Part shown: positions 43,715 through 52,189 of the stretch, in pieces
Numbering within the stretch: position 1 is the first letter of the stretch
Layout of the letters: every line of letters starts with the position of its first letter
DNA from: Streptomyces sp. MZ04
GTDB lineage: Bacteria; Actinomycetota; Actinomycetes; Streptomycetales; Streptomycetaceae
Assembly (NCBI RefSeq): GCF_004684775.1
Contig: NZ_SRIC01000005.1
Location: 19,782 to 83,781, forward strand
Reading direction: 5' to 3'
Length of the DNA: 64,000 nt
The notes under the pieces: generated by a model
Seen by the model: the letters and a program-made list of their open reading frames with translations, nothing else
Told to the model about the DNA's origin: nothing
Databases searched by the model: none
Position numbers and translations under genes: made by a program

Positions 43715-45207
43715 TGGCGGGCAGCGGCAGGCGCAGGGCCGAGCCCACGGGTACTCGGGCGGCGCAGGACGTGACCCTTCGGACTCGTTGTGCACTCTCC
43801 AACCTCATCGCGGGCGGCGCAGTCGGGGCTGCCTGGGCGGTTCACAGCACAGCCGGGCTGTCCGCCCCCATGGTGGCAGGGCCTGCGGTGCTGGCATCCG
43901 CGGGCGCTGTGTGGCTGTCGCTCCGATCGACCGCACCTGCCTCACCCGAACTGCCTCCGTCGGCTCCCGACCCGGTCACCGTTGCGGAGCGGGCCATGCT
44001 CCAGCCGTTCCTGGACCGGTTGATCGCGCAGATAGCCGTCGGGCGAGACCAGCTCGGGCACACGCTCGCCCAGACCGAGCAGGGCCACCGTCCTGTGAAA
44101 CCCGAAAGTCCGGTCACGGTGTCCGTTGGCGATCCGATGGCGTACGTGGAGCAGTGCCTTCGGCGGTTGCTGAGCGAGGCACAGATTGCCGTCGTCCGCG
44201 CGGCAGCCGTTGGCCACGGTCCGGCGGAGAGTGCACAGGGCCAGGCCGAGATGATGGTCGCGATCTCCGCCCGGCTCCGAGCCAAGCTGAGCCGTCAGAT
44301 TGAGGTGCTCACCCTCATCGAATCGGGCATCGAGGACCCGGTACTCCTCAAACCGGTCTTCAAAACCGATCACCTGTCGATGCTGATCAAGCGGGATGTG
44401 GAGAATCTGGCGATCCTGGGCGGAAGCAGGCCTCCCGCAAGTCTGCAGCCGCTGCCGGTACAGACCGCGCTCCGTCAGGCGGTCAGCGAGGTCGAGGACT
44501 TCGCGCGAGTGAAGGTGCGGGCCCCTCAGGACTGGGCACTGCACGGTTTTGTGGGGCCGGAAGCGGTCCACTTGTTGGCGGAGCTGGTGGAGAACGCCAC
44601 CGTCTTCTCGCCGCCGCACACTGAGGTCAACGTACGCGCCGTGCGGGTCACAGGCGGGCTGCTCATCGAGGTCGAAGACAGCGGACTGTCCATGTCAGCT
44701 GGCCAACTCGCCGAACACAACGCGCTTCTCGCGGCGCCTCACACGGTTGATGTGGGAGCACGGCTGCGGCAGGGGCAGCTGGGGCTGCTGGTGGCGAGCC
44801 GGCTGGCCGCGCCTCACCACATCCACGTGCGGCTCCATCCGGGCGAGTCGGGTGGCCATCGGGCGGCCGTCCTGTTCCCTGAGGCGCTGCTCACCTCACC
44901 GCACGCCCAGCCTGACGTGCAGCCGACCACGTCCTCACTGCCTCGCCGGCTCAGAGCGAAGCCTGTCCCGGTACCGGGCGGCCAACCGGCATCTCCGCCG
45001 GGCACGGGCTCCACCTGTACGGAACGGCCCGCCGCAGGGCTGCGCCCGCTACCCCGGCGTACGAAGGCTCCGCGGGGGTCTGTCCCGGCTGTCCCCGCCG
45101 GAGGTCATCCGGTGGTGGTCCGGCCGGCCCCTGGCCTCATGGCGGACTTCACCGACGGCGCTGACGGCGCTCGGAACGGCGTGCCCGCGAGCGGGGGAGA
45201 GAGCTGA
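43714..45207 (+). CDS. cvnA: CvnA, sensor histidine kinase-like conservon protein
   Basis: The product is 497 aa. ATG 43714 overlaps the preceding stop. Two membrane segments lie near residues 30-70. A helical linker contains D-H-L-S-M-L-I-K-R-D-V-E-N-L-A-I-L, the dimer helix of this group. The ATPase part has A-E-L-V-E-N-A-T-V-F-S-P-P (N box), V-E-D-S-G-L (G1) and G-L-L-V-A-S-R-L-A. A Pro-rich tail follows. Conservons couple such a kinase-like membrane protein to a Roadblock protein, a DUF742 protein and a small GTPase, all present next to it. Confidence 0.9.
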   Translation: MAGSGRRRAEPTGTRAAQDVTLRTRCALSNLIAGGAVGAAWAVHSTAGLSAPMVAGPAVLASAGAVWLSLRSTAPASPELPPSAPDPVTVAERAMLQPFLDRLIAQIAVGRDQLGHTLAQTEQGHRPVKPESPVTVSVGDPMAYVEQCLRRLLSEAQIAVVRAAAVGHGPAESAQGQAEMMVAISARLRAKLSRQIEVLTLIESGIEDPVLLKPVFKTDHLSMLIKRDVENLAILGGSRPPASLQPLPVQTALRQAVSEVEDFARVKVRAPQDWALHGFVGPEAVHLLAELVENATVFSPPHTEVNVRAVRVTGGLLIEVEDSGLSMSAGQLAEHNALLAAPHTVDVGARLRQGQLGLLVASRLAAPHHIHVRLHPGESGGHRAAVLFPEALLTSPHAQPDVQPTTSSLPRRLRAKPVPVPGGQPASPPGTGSTCTERPAAGLRPLPRRTKAPRGSVPAVPAGGHPVVVRPAPGLMADFTDGADGARNGVPASGGES

Positions 45208-45264
45208 GCTCGTGAACGACTCCTCCGTCCACCCCTCTGCCTCTTGATCCTGAAGGGAATTCCC

Positions 45265-45693
45265 GTGCCACAGGGCAATATCACCATCACCCGACATGAC
45301 GAACACCTCCAATGGCTGCTCCAGCGGTTCGTCGACAAAGTGCCCGGCGTGACCCAGGCCGTCCTGGCAAGCCGGGACGGGATCAAGCTGGTATGGGTCG
45401 GCATGGATGTCGATGCGGCCGACGAGCTGTCGGCAGCACTGTCCGGGTTGCGCGCCCTGGCCTTCCCGCTCGCGAGCGTCAACGAGGACATGCACCAGGT
45501 CGTCGTGCAATTCCCCAGCGTCACCGTGTATGTGATGCGTACCAGTGACCGCGGTGCCGACTACGTGAGCGAAGTGCTGGCGGTGCGGGCCGGTCCGGCC
45601 GCCGATCCCCGGGTGGTCGGCCACGAGATGGCCGCATTGATCACGGGCGTGGAGGAGCATCTCACGACCCCGGTCCGCGACCGTGCCCAGTGA
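45265..45693 (+). CDS. cvnB: CvnB, Roadblock/LC7 protein
   Basis: The product is 142 aa. GTG 45265 follows GAAGGGA. W-L-L-Q-R-F-V-D-K-V-P-G-V-T-Q-A-V-L-A-S-R-D-G is the Roadblock/LC7 signature, with a GTPase-regulating role in the family. It lies between CvnA and CvnC and overlaps CvnC by 11 bp. Confidence 0.92.
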   Translation: MPQGNITITRHDEHLQWLLQRFVDKVPGVTQAVLASRDGIKLVWVGMDVDAADELSAALSGLRALAFPLASVNEDMHQVVVQFPSVTVYVMRTSDRGADYVSEVLAVRAGPAADPRVVGHEMAALITGVEEHLTTPVRDRAQ

Positions 45694-46060
45694 CGTGTCC
45701 AAGGCCAACAGCGCGCAGTGGACCGGCGCCGCGCACGGAGTGCGGCCCTACCTGCTGACCCGAGGGCGCACCGAACCGGACCAGGACTACGGACTGTGCC
45801 TGGAATCGCTGCTGACCACCCGAGCCGCACCTGGCCTTCTGAGCCCGGAGGACGACGCGGTGCTGCGCTTCTGCGCCGGCACCGCCCTCTCGATTGCCGA
45901 ACTGGCCTCGCTGATGGGCCAGCCCGTCCAGGTCATCAAGATCCTGGCGGCCGAGCTCGTGGGAGCCGGCGCACTCAGCATCACCGGACACCAGCCGGAC
46001 CCGGCCGGAGACGAGCAGTTGCTAGGAGATGTCCTTGTCGGACTACGTAATCTTGCCTGA
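45683..46060 (+). CDS. cvnC: CvnC, DUF742 protein
   Basis: The product is 125 aa from GTG 45683. V-R-P-Y-L-L-T-R-G-R-T and the helical S-I-A-E-L-A-S-L-M-G-Q-P-V-Q-V-I-K-I-L-A-A-E-L mark DUF742, a winged-helix-like protein. It overlaps cvnB and cvnD on either side, as in known conservons. Confidence 0.92.
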   Translation: MPSDVSKANSAQWTGAAHGVRPYLLTRGRTEPDQDYGLCLESLLTTRAAPGLLSPEDDAVLRFCAGTALSIAELASLMGQPVQVIKILAAELVGAGALSITGHQPDPAGDEQLLGDVLVGLRNLA

Positions 46061-46658
46061 GCCCAGGCCAGGCCTCGACAGAACAGGCCCCGCAACCCTG
46101 AAATTCCTCGTCGCGGGCGGGTTCGGGGTCGGCAAGACCACGCTGGTCAGCGCGCTCAGTGAAGTCCCCGCGATGCGCACCGAAGCGGTCCTCACCACGG
46201 CCAGCGAGGCCAGTGACCGTCTCCCCCAGGGCAGCACCAAGGAGTCAACGACGGTTGCCATGGACTTCGGTCGTATCACCCTCACCGACCCCCGACACAT
46301 GGTGCTCCTGCTGTTCGGTACCCCCGGGCAGCACCGCTTCTGGTTCACCTGGGACGAACTGTCCTACGGAGCCCGGGGGGCGGTAGTCCTGGCCGACACA
46401 TGTCAGCTGGAGGACTGCTTCGCTGCCATCGGCTTCTTCGAGCAGCGAGGCCTGCCCTTCATCGTCGCCGTCAACGAGTTCGAGCCGCCCGAACGCCGCT
46501 ACCCGCCCGACGCGGTGCGCGACGCACTCGATGTGCCCGCACACGTGCCGGTCGTCTCCTGCGACGCCCGCGACCGCCAGTCGGCCCTCAGCGTGCTGAA
46601 CGAACTCATCAAGCACGCCATGTCCTTCCATACCGCTCCGATGGGAGTCTCCCCGTGA
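46029..46658 (+). CDS. cvnD: CvnD, Ras-like GTPase of the conservon
   Basis: The product is 209 aa. The Walker A/G1 motif G-G-F-G-V-G-K-T-T spans residues 30-38. T-V-A-M-D-F-G and L-F-G-T-P-G-Q-H-R-F-W are the switch regions typical of conservon GTPases. V-A-V-N-E-F stands where N-K-x-D is usual. It overlaps cvnC by 32 bp and the GAF gene by 4 bp. Confidence 0.92.
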   Translation: MSLSDYVILPEPRPGLDRTGPATLKFLVAGGFGVGKTTLVSALSEVPAMRTEAVLTTASEASDRLPQGSTKESTTVAMDFGRITLTDPRHMVLLLFGTPGQHRFWFTWDELSYGARGAVVLADTCQLEDCFAAIGFFEQRGLPFIVAVNEFEPPERRYPPDAVRDALDVPAHVPVVSCDARDRQSALSVLNELIKHAMSFHTAPMGVSP

Positions 46659-47173
46659 TCTCGCCCCCCGCCATGGTTCCCCGCCCGCCCGAGGAGTTGC
46701 TCCAGGCCCTCGGTCTCACCGAGGACAATCCCGTGCTCGACGAGTTCGCCCGGGACCTCGCGGCACGCGCAGGCGTCCCCTATGCCATGGTCAACATCTT
46801 CACTCCGGACGGCACCCAATACTTTGTGGGCCTGTACGTCGCCAGTGATGTCCCCCAGATCGGCCGGACGATGCCTGGTGATCACGGCTACTGCCCCGAA
46901 GTCGCCCAAAAACGCGGGGTCCTGGTGCTGCACGACGTGTACATGCACCCCCGCTTCCAGGGCAATCCGGTGGTCGACTCCGTCGGGATCCGCACCTACG
47001 CCGGAGCGCCGCTCATCGACCCCGGCAGCGGCCTGGTCTTCGGCACCCTCTGCTTCGTCGGCCCCACCGCGCTGCACGAGAACACCAGCACCCCGAACTT
47101 CGAGTTGATCAAGGAACGGCGCTACGAGCTCATGCGCCAGATCTACCAGCCGACGGCCCTCCACTTCCCGTAG
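46655..47173 (+). CDS. GAF-domain protein attached to the conservon
   Basis: The product is 172 aa. GTG 46655 overlaps the cvnD stop. A GAF fold is visible: A-R-A-G-V-P-Y-A-M-V-N-I-F, H-G-Y-C-P-E-V-A, V-G-I-R-T-Y-A-G-A-P-L-I and G-T-L-C-F-V-G. The G-Y-C segment is typical of small sensory GAF proteins. It may bind a small ligand and feed the GTPase switch. Its coupling to cvnD is stronger evidence of function than its sequence. Confidence 0.8.
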   Translation: MISPPAMVPRPPEELLQALGLTEDNPVLDEFARDLAARAGVPYAMVNIFTPDGTQYFVGLYVASDVPQIGRTMPGDHGYCPEVAQKRGVLVLHDVYMHPRFQGNPVVDSVGIRTYAGAPLIDPGSGLVFGTLCFVGPTALHENTSTPNFELIKERRYELMRQIYQPTALHFP

Positions 47174-47228
47174 CAACCCGCACGTGCCGCCCACCGCCGA
47201 ACGACCGCCCAAGGAGGGGAACAGGGAA

Positions 47229-48440
47229 ATGTCAGACTTGTTTCTGAGTCGAGAGCACCGCGAACTGCGGGATGAGGTACGGCAGTTCGCCGAGGATGCC
47301 GTTGCGCCGCGCGTCGCCGATATGGAGGCCAGCCGCAAGATCGAGCGCGACCTCGCCGAGCAGATCGCAGGCCGCGGCTGGATCGGCGTCACCATCCCGA
47401 CCAAGTACGGCGGTATGGGCGCCGGACACCTCGCCAAGACACTGATCCTGGAGGAACTGTCCCGGATCAGCGCTGCGGTTGGGGCTATGACGCAGGCGTC
47501 CCAGCTCGGCGTCGCCAAGATCCTCCGATACGGCAGCGAGGAGCAGAAACAGTTCTGGCTGCGGAAGGTAGCCTCCGGGGCGTGCCTGCCCACTATCGCA
47601 GTCACCGAGGACGTCTCTGGCAGCTATGTGCTCGGCATGGAGACCACCGCCGTCCGTGAGGGCGACACGTACATCCTCAACGGCGCCAAGGTCTACGTCG
47701 GCAACAGCCACATCGGTGATATCCATGGCGTCGTCGCCCGTACCGGAGACGGCTCGCGGGGGCTGACTGCCTTCCTCGTCGAGGCCGACCGGCCCGGCCT
47801 GACGGTCTCTCCTCACCAGGGAACTCTTGGCCTGCACGGGTTCTCCTTCGGCGAGCTGATCTTCGACAACTGCCGCATCCCCGCCGCTAACCGGCTCGGC
47901 GTCGAGGGCGACGGCAAGGATGTCGCCTACTCCTCCAGCATCCTCTACGGGCGCCCCAACCTGACCGCCGTCGCCCTCGGCGTGCACCGGGCCATCTTGG
48001 AAACGGCCACAGCGTTCAGCAAGGAGCGCATCCGGTACGGCAAGCCGCTCCATGAACTGGAAACCGTGAAGAACAAGTTGGGGCTGATCAAGTCCCGGGT
48101 GATGACCGGGCAGATCACCGCCTACCACGCCGTGAGCCTCGAGGACCGGGGCATGCTGTGCGACGCGGAGCTGATGAATGCCAAGTTCTTCAATGTAGAG
48201 GCAGTCCTGGATTCCGTCCGCACTGCCATGGAGATCTACGCGGCTGCCGGTCTCTATACCGACCGGCCCATCGAGCGCTACCTGCGCGACGCCTACCACC
48301 TGCGCGCGCCCGGCGGTACCTCGGACATCCAGTTGCTGAGGCTGGGCCAGAACGCCCTGGGCCTCGCCAAGGGCCAGTACTCGGAGCGCCCCGGCGACCA
48401 GCAGCACGCTGCGGAATCAACCGCAGCGCTGCCGGCCTGA
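47229..48440 (+). CDS. Acyl-CoA dehydrogenase family protein
   Basis: The product is 403 aa. An AGGAGG site lies about ten bases before the ATG. Visible are V-T-I-P-T-K-Y-G-G (N-terminal helical domain), I-A-V-T-E-D-V-S-G-S (FAD-side loop) and E-R-Y-L-R-D-A with G-G-T-S-D-I-Q (C-terminal domain). It should oxidise an acyl thioester with FAD. In this operon it stands with a P450, so the substrate may be an acyl carrier or a specialised metabolite. No thiolation protein is nearby. Confidence 0.9.
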   Translation: MSDLFLSREHRELRDEVRQFAEDAVAPRVADMEASRKIERDLAEQIAGRGWIGVTIPTKYGGMGAGHLAKTLILEELSRISAAVGAMTQASQLGVAKILRYGSEEQKQFWLRKVASGACLPTIAVTEDVSGSYVLGMETTAVREGDTYILNGAKVYVGNSHIGDIHGVVARTGDGSRGLTAFLVEADRPGLTVSPHQGTLGLHGFSFGELIFDNCRIPAANRLGVEGDGKDVAYSSSILYGRPNLTAVALGVHRAILETATAFSKERIRYGKPLHELETVKNKLGLIKSRVMTGQITAYHAVSLEDRGMLCDAELMNAKFFNVEAVLDSVRTAMEIYAAAGLYTDRPIERYLRDAYHLRAPGGTSDIQLLRLGQNALGLAKGQYSERPGDQQHAAESTAALPA

Positions 48441-48512
48441 CCTCGCCCCCCTCCCGCAATATCCCGCGCCTGCACCAGCACGCCCGCCAAGCCAACCTGA
48501 CCAGGAGAGATC

Positions 48513-49751
48513 ATGCCGAACACCGCCGCGCCCACCAGCTCCCTCGACCTGTTCGACGACCGAATACTTGCCGATCCGTATCCGTTCTACGAGGTGCTGC
48601 GTGACACTTCGCCCGTCTTCCACCTGGAGCGGCACGGCGTCTGGGCGATCTCGCGCCACCAAGACGTGCTGCGCATCCTGCAGGACTCTGACGCTTTCGT
48701 CTCGCGGGGCGGCCTCGCCCTGACGCCGCTGGTCAACGAAGAGGTCCTGGCGGGCACGGTCCTGGCCTCCGACGGGGCGAACCACGTCCGACTGCGCCAG
48801 GTCCTGTCCCGGCAGCTCACGCCCCGGGCCATCTGGCACATGCGTCCGGACATCGCGGGGCGCGCTGACTCCTTGGTCACCCAGCACGTCGAGGAGGGCG
48901 CCTTCGACGCGGCCGCGCTGGTAGGTCAGTACGTGGCGGACAACGTCATGAGCGCCATGGGCCTGCCCGAGGAAACCCGCAGCCGGCTGCTGGCCGGCGC
49001 CCCGGCGGCATTCGACGTATACGGCCCGGCGAACGACCGCCACAACAGGGCGCTTCCGGCGGCCGCAGCCATGGTCAAGTTCCTTCACTCGCATGTCACA
49101 CGGGACACCGTCACCCCGAACTCGTGGATGGACAGCATTTTCAAAGCCGTCGACGCCGGAAAGATCGACGAAGCAGACGCGATCCCCCTTGCCTCGGCCT
49201 ACACGACAGCCAGCATGGACACCACGATCCTCGGCCTGACCGGTGCGATCGAACAGCTCGCCCGGCACCCCAGCCAGTGGAAGGACCTGCGTGCCGCCCC
49301 CGGCCTGTCGGAGGCTGCCTTCCACGAGGCGTTGAGATTGGAGGCGCCGATACAGGGGTTCGGGCGCCTGGCCACCCAGCCCGTGAACCTGGGGGGCACC
49401 CTCATCGACGCGGGCGAGCGGGTGTGGCTGCTGTTTGGATCGGCTGGCCGTGATCCGCGTCAATGGGGTTCTCGCGCCGACGAGTTCGACATTCAGCGCC
49501 ACCAGGTCGAGCAGCACCTGGCGTTCGGAAGCGGACACCACCACTGCGCCGGCATCCCGCTGACCGTGCTGCAGGCCCGCACGCTCTTGCGCTCCCTGGC
49601 CGCCCGCTGCACCCACATCACCCCGGCCGGTGATCCCGAACGCGTCCTGAACAACCTGCTGCGCGGCTACTCCAAGGTCCCCGTCGCCGTCGAACTCGCT
49701 CCGCACGCCGGAGCCGCGGAGAAAACCTCGGCGAGAAGGAGGCCTCTGTGA
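48513..49751 (+). CDS. Cytochrome P450
   Basis: The product is 412 aa. The haem site F-G-S-G-H-H-H-C-A-G places the ligand at Cys345. The I-helix has T-T-A-S-M-D-T-T, with Ser-Met in place of the usual Gly-x, and the K-helix motif is E-A-L-R. It should be a monooxygenase. The two added histidines before the cysteine are a common variant. It is the penultimate gene of the extended conservon unit, and P450 genes occur in several known conservons. Confidence 0.93.
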   Translation: MPNTAAPTSSLDLFDDRILADPYPFYEVLRDTSPVFHLERHGVWAISRHQDVLRILQDSDAFVSRGGLALTPLVNEEVLAGTVLASDGANHVRLRQVLSRQLTPRAIWHMRPDIAGRADSLVTQHVEEGAFDAAALVGQYVADNVMSAMGLPEETRSRLLAGAPAAFDVYGPANDRHNRALPAAAAMVKFLHSHVTRDTVTPNSWMDSIFKAVDAGKIDEADAIPLASAYTTASMDTTILGLTGAIEQLARHPSQWKDLRAAPGLSEAAFHEALRLEAPIQGFGRLATQPVNLGGTLIDAGERVWLLFGSAGRDPRQWGSRADEFDIQRHQVEQHLAFGSGHHHCAGIPLTVLQARTLLRSLAARCTHITPAGDPERVLNNLLRGYSKVPVAVELAPHAGAAEKTSARRRPL

Positions 49752-50182
49752 CCCCGGCGGAACTGTCCGGCGCCGTACGCCCCGAGGCTGAGCTCACCAA
49801 CCTCCTCCGGTGGCACGGCGGCAGGCACATGCCGATCGGCCCCGGCTTCGAAGTCGTCGTCGTGCCCAAGCTGTTGGCCGACCAGGCCGTCAAGATGATC
49901 AGCCCGATGGACGCCGACCCCGTGGGGGCCGTGGCCGCACTCGCGGACGACGGATGGGCATTCTTCGTCCCCGAAGAGTCCTACGGCCCTGGATGGCCGG
50001 ACCGAACCCGCTCCCTGGGTTACGGATCGACCATTGAACTGCCGCAGACGCCCGGCATGCCCCAGGCCGCACACGGTGCGCGGTGGGTCCGCTGGCGCGG
50101 TGACGGCCGCTTCTACACCGCTCCGCTGCTCCTCCAGTTCGCCCTGGCCGCCGTCCGCGGCGGGCGGCCCCTCACAGCCTGA
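49748..50182 (+). CDS. Hypothetical protein, last gene of the conservon unit
   Basis: The product is 144 aa. GTG 49748 overlaps the P450 stop (GTGA). F-E-V-V-V-V-P-K-L-L, D-D-G-W-A-F-F-V-P-E-E-S and W-V-R-W-R-G-D-G-R-F-Y-T-A-P-L resemble the same small primase/polymerase-like group as the gene at 43442. The two would then bracket the conservon. This is an inference from short motifs only. Confidence 0.5.
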   Translation: MTPAELSGAVRPEAELTNLLRWHGGRHMPIGPGFEVVVVPKLLADQAVKMISPMDADPVGAVAALADDGWAFFVPEESYGPGWPDRTRSLGYGSTIELPQTPGMPQAAHGARWVRWRGDGRFYTAPLLLQFALAAVRGGRPLTA

Positions 50183-50234
50183 CCAAGAGAGCCTGGCGTA
50201 GCTCCGCAGTACAAAGCCCACAGGAACCACCGCA

Positions 50235-50741
50235 GTGTCCCCCGTTACCCGCACCTCCCACCGCATCAGGACTCCGGCATGCCCACCGCTTCCTCCGCCT
50301 ATCAGGTCCGCCCCCTCCAGGGCTCGGTGCCCGCCCCTCATTCACAGAGACATGGTGCGGGCGCTGCAGGACGGCATCGCCCATGGCGCATGCACACGGG
50401 GAGTCGTTCTCGCCACCACCGGCATTGCGCTCCGGCTGGGCGTTTCCAAACGAATAGCACTGAATGCCTTCCGCGAACTAAAGAGTCACGGAGTTCTCGC
50501 GTACCACCCCGCCATCGGTTTCTGTGTCGCGAGTATCCCTCTCCCCTCCAGCCAACTCTGGCCACGCTGTCTCGGTGAATACAGCCACCTGCACACGAAC
50601 CCCTCCCTCACATTCGCGAACTGCCCGTTCCTATCGCTTAATTGCCCCTTCACGGGGCTGGAGGATCGACTCACGTGTCCGAAACGAAGCAACCGAAACC
50701 CAGCGCGGTGGGTCCCCTCCCCGGCACCGCTCGGAATCTGA
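50235..50741 (+). CDS. GntR-type winged-helix protein, short or degenerate
   Basis: The GTG at 50235 is tentative. Residues about 40-95 contain the GntR winged helix: A-L-Q-D-G-I-A-H-G, T-G-I-A-L-R-L-G-V-S-K-R-I-A-L-N-A-F-R-E-L and H-G-V-L-A-Y. No effector-binding domain follows; the C-terminus is composition-biased and may not be real. An adjacent frame from ATG 50279 also looks plausible at the N-terminus, so a frame change near 50330 is possible. Confidence 0.45.
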   Translation: MSPVTRTSHRIRTPACPPLPPPIRSAPSRARCPPLIHRDMVRALQDGIAHGACTRGVVLATTGIALRLGVSKRIALNAFRELKSHGVLAYHPAIGFCVASIPLPSSQLWPRCLGEYSHLHTNPSLTFANCPFLSLNCPFTGLEDRLTCPKRSNRNPARWVPSPAPLGI

Positions 50742-50877
50742 AGGCAATCGCCACACAGGCACACGCCGTGAGCGCCGGCCCTGTCGCCCCGATGCCTCAC
50801 CGCCGGGCGCGGCCTTTGCTCGGGAGCCTCATGCGCATCGGCGCGGTCGCACTCGACGGTCCCGGTGGTGCTCAGCG

Positions 50878-51075
50878 ATGACCTCTCGATGCATGGCCGC
50901 TGTCCATCGTGCACTGCTTTTCGTAGCCGAGCTCGCCGCGCAGGCTCCCTACTCCGCCTCCGCACAGCGCGGTGACGGCGAGCCGACTGCCACCTTCCGT
51001 GACGACGAGAAGCGCCGGGTCCCCGAGCAGTGGGCCACCCGGCGCCCCGGGACGGCTGCGGGTGAGCCGACATGA
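50878..51075 (+). CDS. Small hypothetical protein
   Basis: The product is 65 aa, from ATG 50878. It has a short hydrophobic helix (A-A-V-H-R-A-L-L-F-V-A-E-L-A-A) and a charged tail. Its stop overlaps the next ATG (ATGA), which is the main support for it being a gene. Confidence 0.45.
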   Translation: MTSRCMAAVHRALLFVAELAAQAPYSASAQRGDGEPTATFRDDEKRRVPEQWATRRPGTAAGEPT

Positions 51076-51566
51076 TCCAGACCCTGGACCTGGGCACGGT
51101 GTCCGTCGTGCCGCAGTCCCCTCCGCACCGGCCGGAGCCCGCAGCGCGCGGGCAGGCGCAGAAGCCCGCCGGATACGAGTCCGCCCGCGGCCTGCGCGCC
51201 CTACGCCTGGACTACCTCCGGTCCGTCCGTGCAGGACTGGACCGCCGCCCCAGGGTGGTGCTGTACGTCCTGGTCAAGCGTATCGAAGAGGCGGCCCACC
51301 GACGTGCCGAGGCACTGGCTCATGCACAGCGCGAGGGCTACGAGGTTGTCGACACCTTCGTCGACGACACGTGGCAAACCGACCCTGGCGCCCGGCCCGC
51401 TCTGGCCCGCGCGCATGCCGCGCTGCGCTGCCAGGCGGTCGACGGCATCGTCGCCGCCTCCCGCGTCGACATCTCCCCATTCGATCGGCCTTACGAAGAA
51501 GAGCTTCGGCTCCTGAAGGCCGCAGGCGGTTTCCTCGCCCTCGCTCTCGATGAATCCCGCTTATGA
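51072..51566 (+). CDS. Resolvase-like protein lacking the catalytic serine
   Basis: The product is 164 aa. Residues about 60-160 follow the serine-recombinase N-terminal pattern: V-V-L-Y-V-L-V-K-R, A-Q-R-E-G-Y-E-V-V-D-T-F-V-D-D, R-P-A-L-A-R-A-H and V-D-G-I-V-A-A-S-R-V-D. The active serine of the Y-x-R-x-S motif is absent (Y-V-L-V-K-R) and no DNA-binding tail follows. It may be a non-catalytic binding protein. The sequence is overlapped by the preceding small gene. Confidence 0.55.
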   Translation: MIQTLDLGTVSVVPQSPPHRPEPAARGQAQKPAGYESARGLRALRLDYLRSVRAGLDRRPRVVLYVLVKRIEEAAHRRAEALAHAQREGYEVVDTFVDDTWQTDPGARPALARAHAALRCQAVDGIVAASRVDISPFDRPYEEELRLLKAAGGFLALALDESRL

Positions 51567-51579
51567 CCATGGAGTTCGC

Positions 51580-51846
51580 ATGACTGTCCGTACGGAATCC
51601 CCCGACGACACGCCCCTCGTGCTGCCGGAGATACGACGTGGCCAGCGCTTGACGGGAGAGAAGGCAGCCATCTTCCGAGAATACGTCGCTGCCAAGTACG
51701 AGGCTGGTCTGACGATTGAGGCCATCGTTGCCTTGACGGAGCGGTCCTATGGTGCGGTCCGCGACGCGCTGGTGACGGCTGGGGTCGAACTGCGGCCGCG
51801 CGGCCGACGCGTGTCCTCCCCGGGAGACCACTGTGCCGACCAATGA
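51580..51846 (+). CDS. Small helix-turn-helix protein
   Basis: The product is 88 aa. ATG 51580 follows GGAG. Y-V-A-A-K-Y-E-A-G-L-T-I-E-A-I-V-A-L-T-E-R and S-Y-G-A-V-R-D-A-L-V-T-A-G-V-E-L-R are the small Streptomyces helix-turn-helix (HTH_58-like) pattern. It could regulate the operon that begins with the overlapping gene at 51833. Confidence 0.7.
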   Translation: MTVRTESPDDTPLVLPEIRRGQRLTGEKAAIFREYVAAKYEAGLTIEAIVALTERSYGAVRDALVTAGVELRPRGRRVSSPGDHCADQ

Positions 51847-52189
51847 GATCACCGGGGACACTCAGTTGACCGGCTTCGCCGTCCTCCTGGAAGTCGACGG
51901 CCTATACGACGCCCATCGAGCGCTCGCCCTGCGCGGTCGCACCCGTGTCCTGCTTGGCGAAGGCAGGGACGGGATAGCCGAGTTGGTGGCAGAGGTCGAG
52001 CTCTTCGCCGCGGCGCGATGCACTCGAGGGCGGGGGCGGGCCCGCCCCCTGGAACTACTGGGTGCCGCCCACGAGGAGGCAGGCGACCGCGATCAGGCAC
52101 GGCGCTGCTCTCCGCGCAGCACGGGGCTCTGCACGCAGATCCGCCCGGCCGGTGCCGAGCGGATCCGACTCCAGGCGGACGCCCTGTGA
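51833..52189 (+). CDS. Hypothetical protein, first gene of the STAND-helicase operon
   Basis: The product is 118 aa from GTG 51833, overlapping the HTH gene by 14 bp. The middle has helical TPR-like text (R-A-L-A-L-R-G-R-T-R-V-L-L, L-L-G-A-A-H-E-E-A-G-D-R-D-Q-A-R). The C-terminal part is basic. Its stop overlaps the STAND start. No family is recognised. It may be an adaptor or a fragment of a TPR protein. Confidence 0.5.
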   Translation: MPTNEITGDTQLTGFAVLLEVDGLYDAHRALALRGRTRVLLGEGRDGIAELVAEVELFAAARCTRGRGRARPLELLGAAHEEAGDRDQARRCSPRSTGLCTQIRPAGAERIRLQADAL

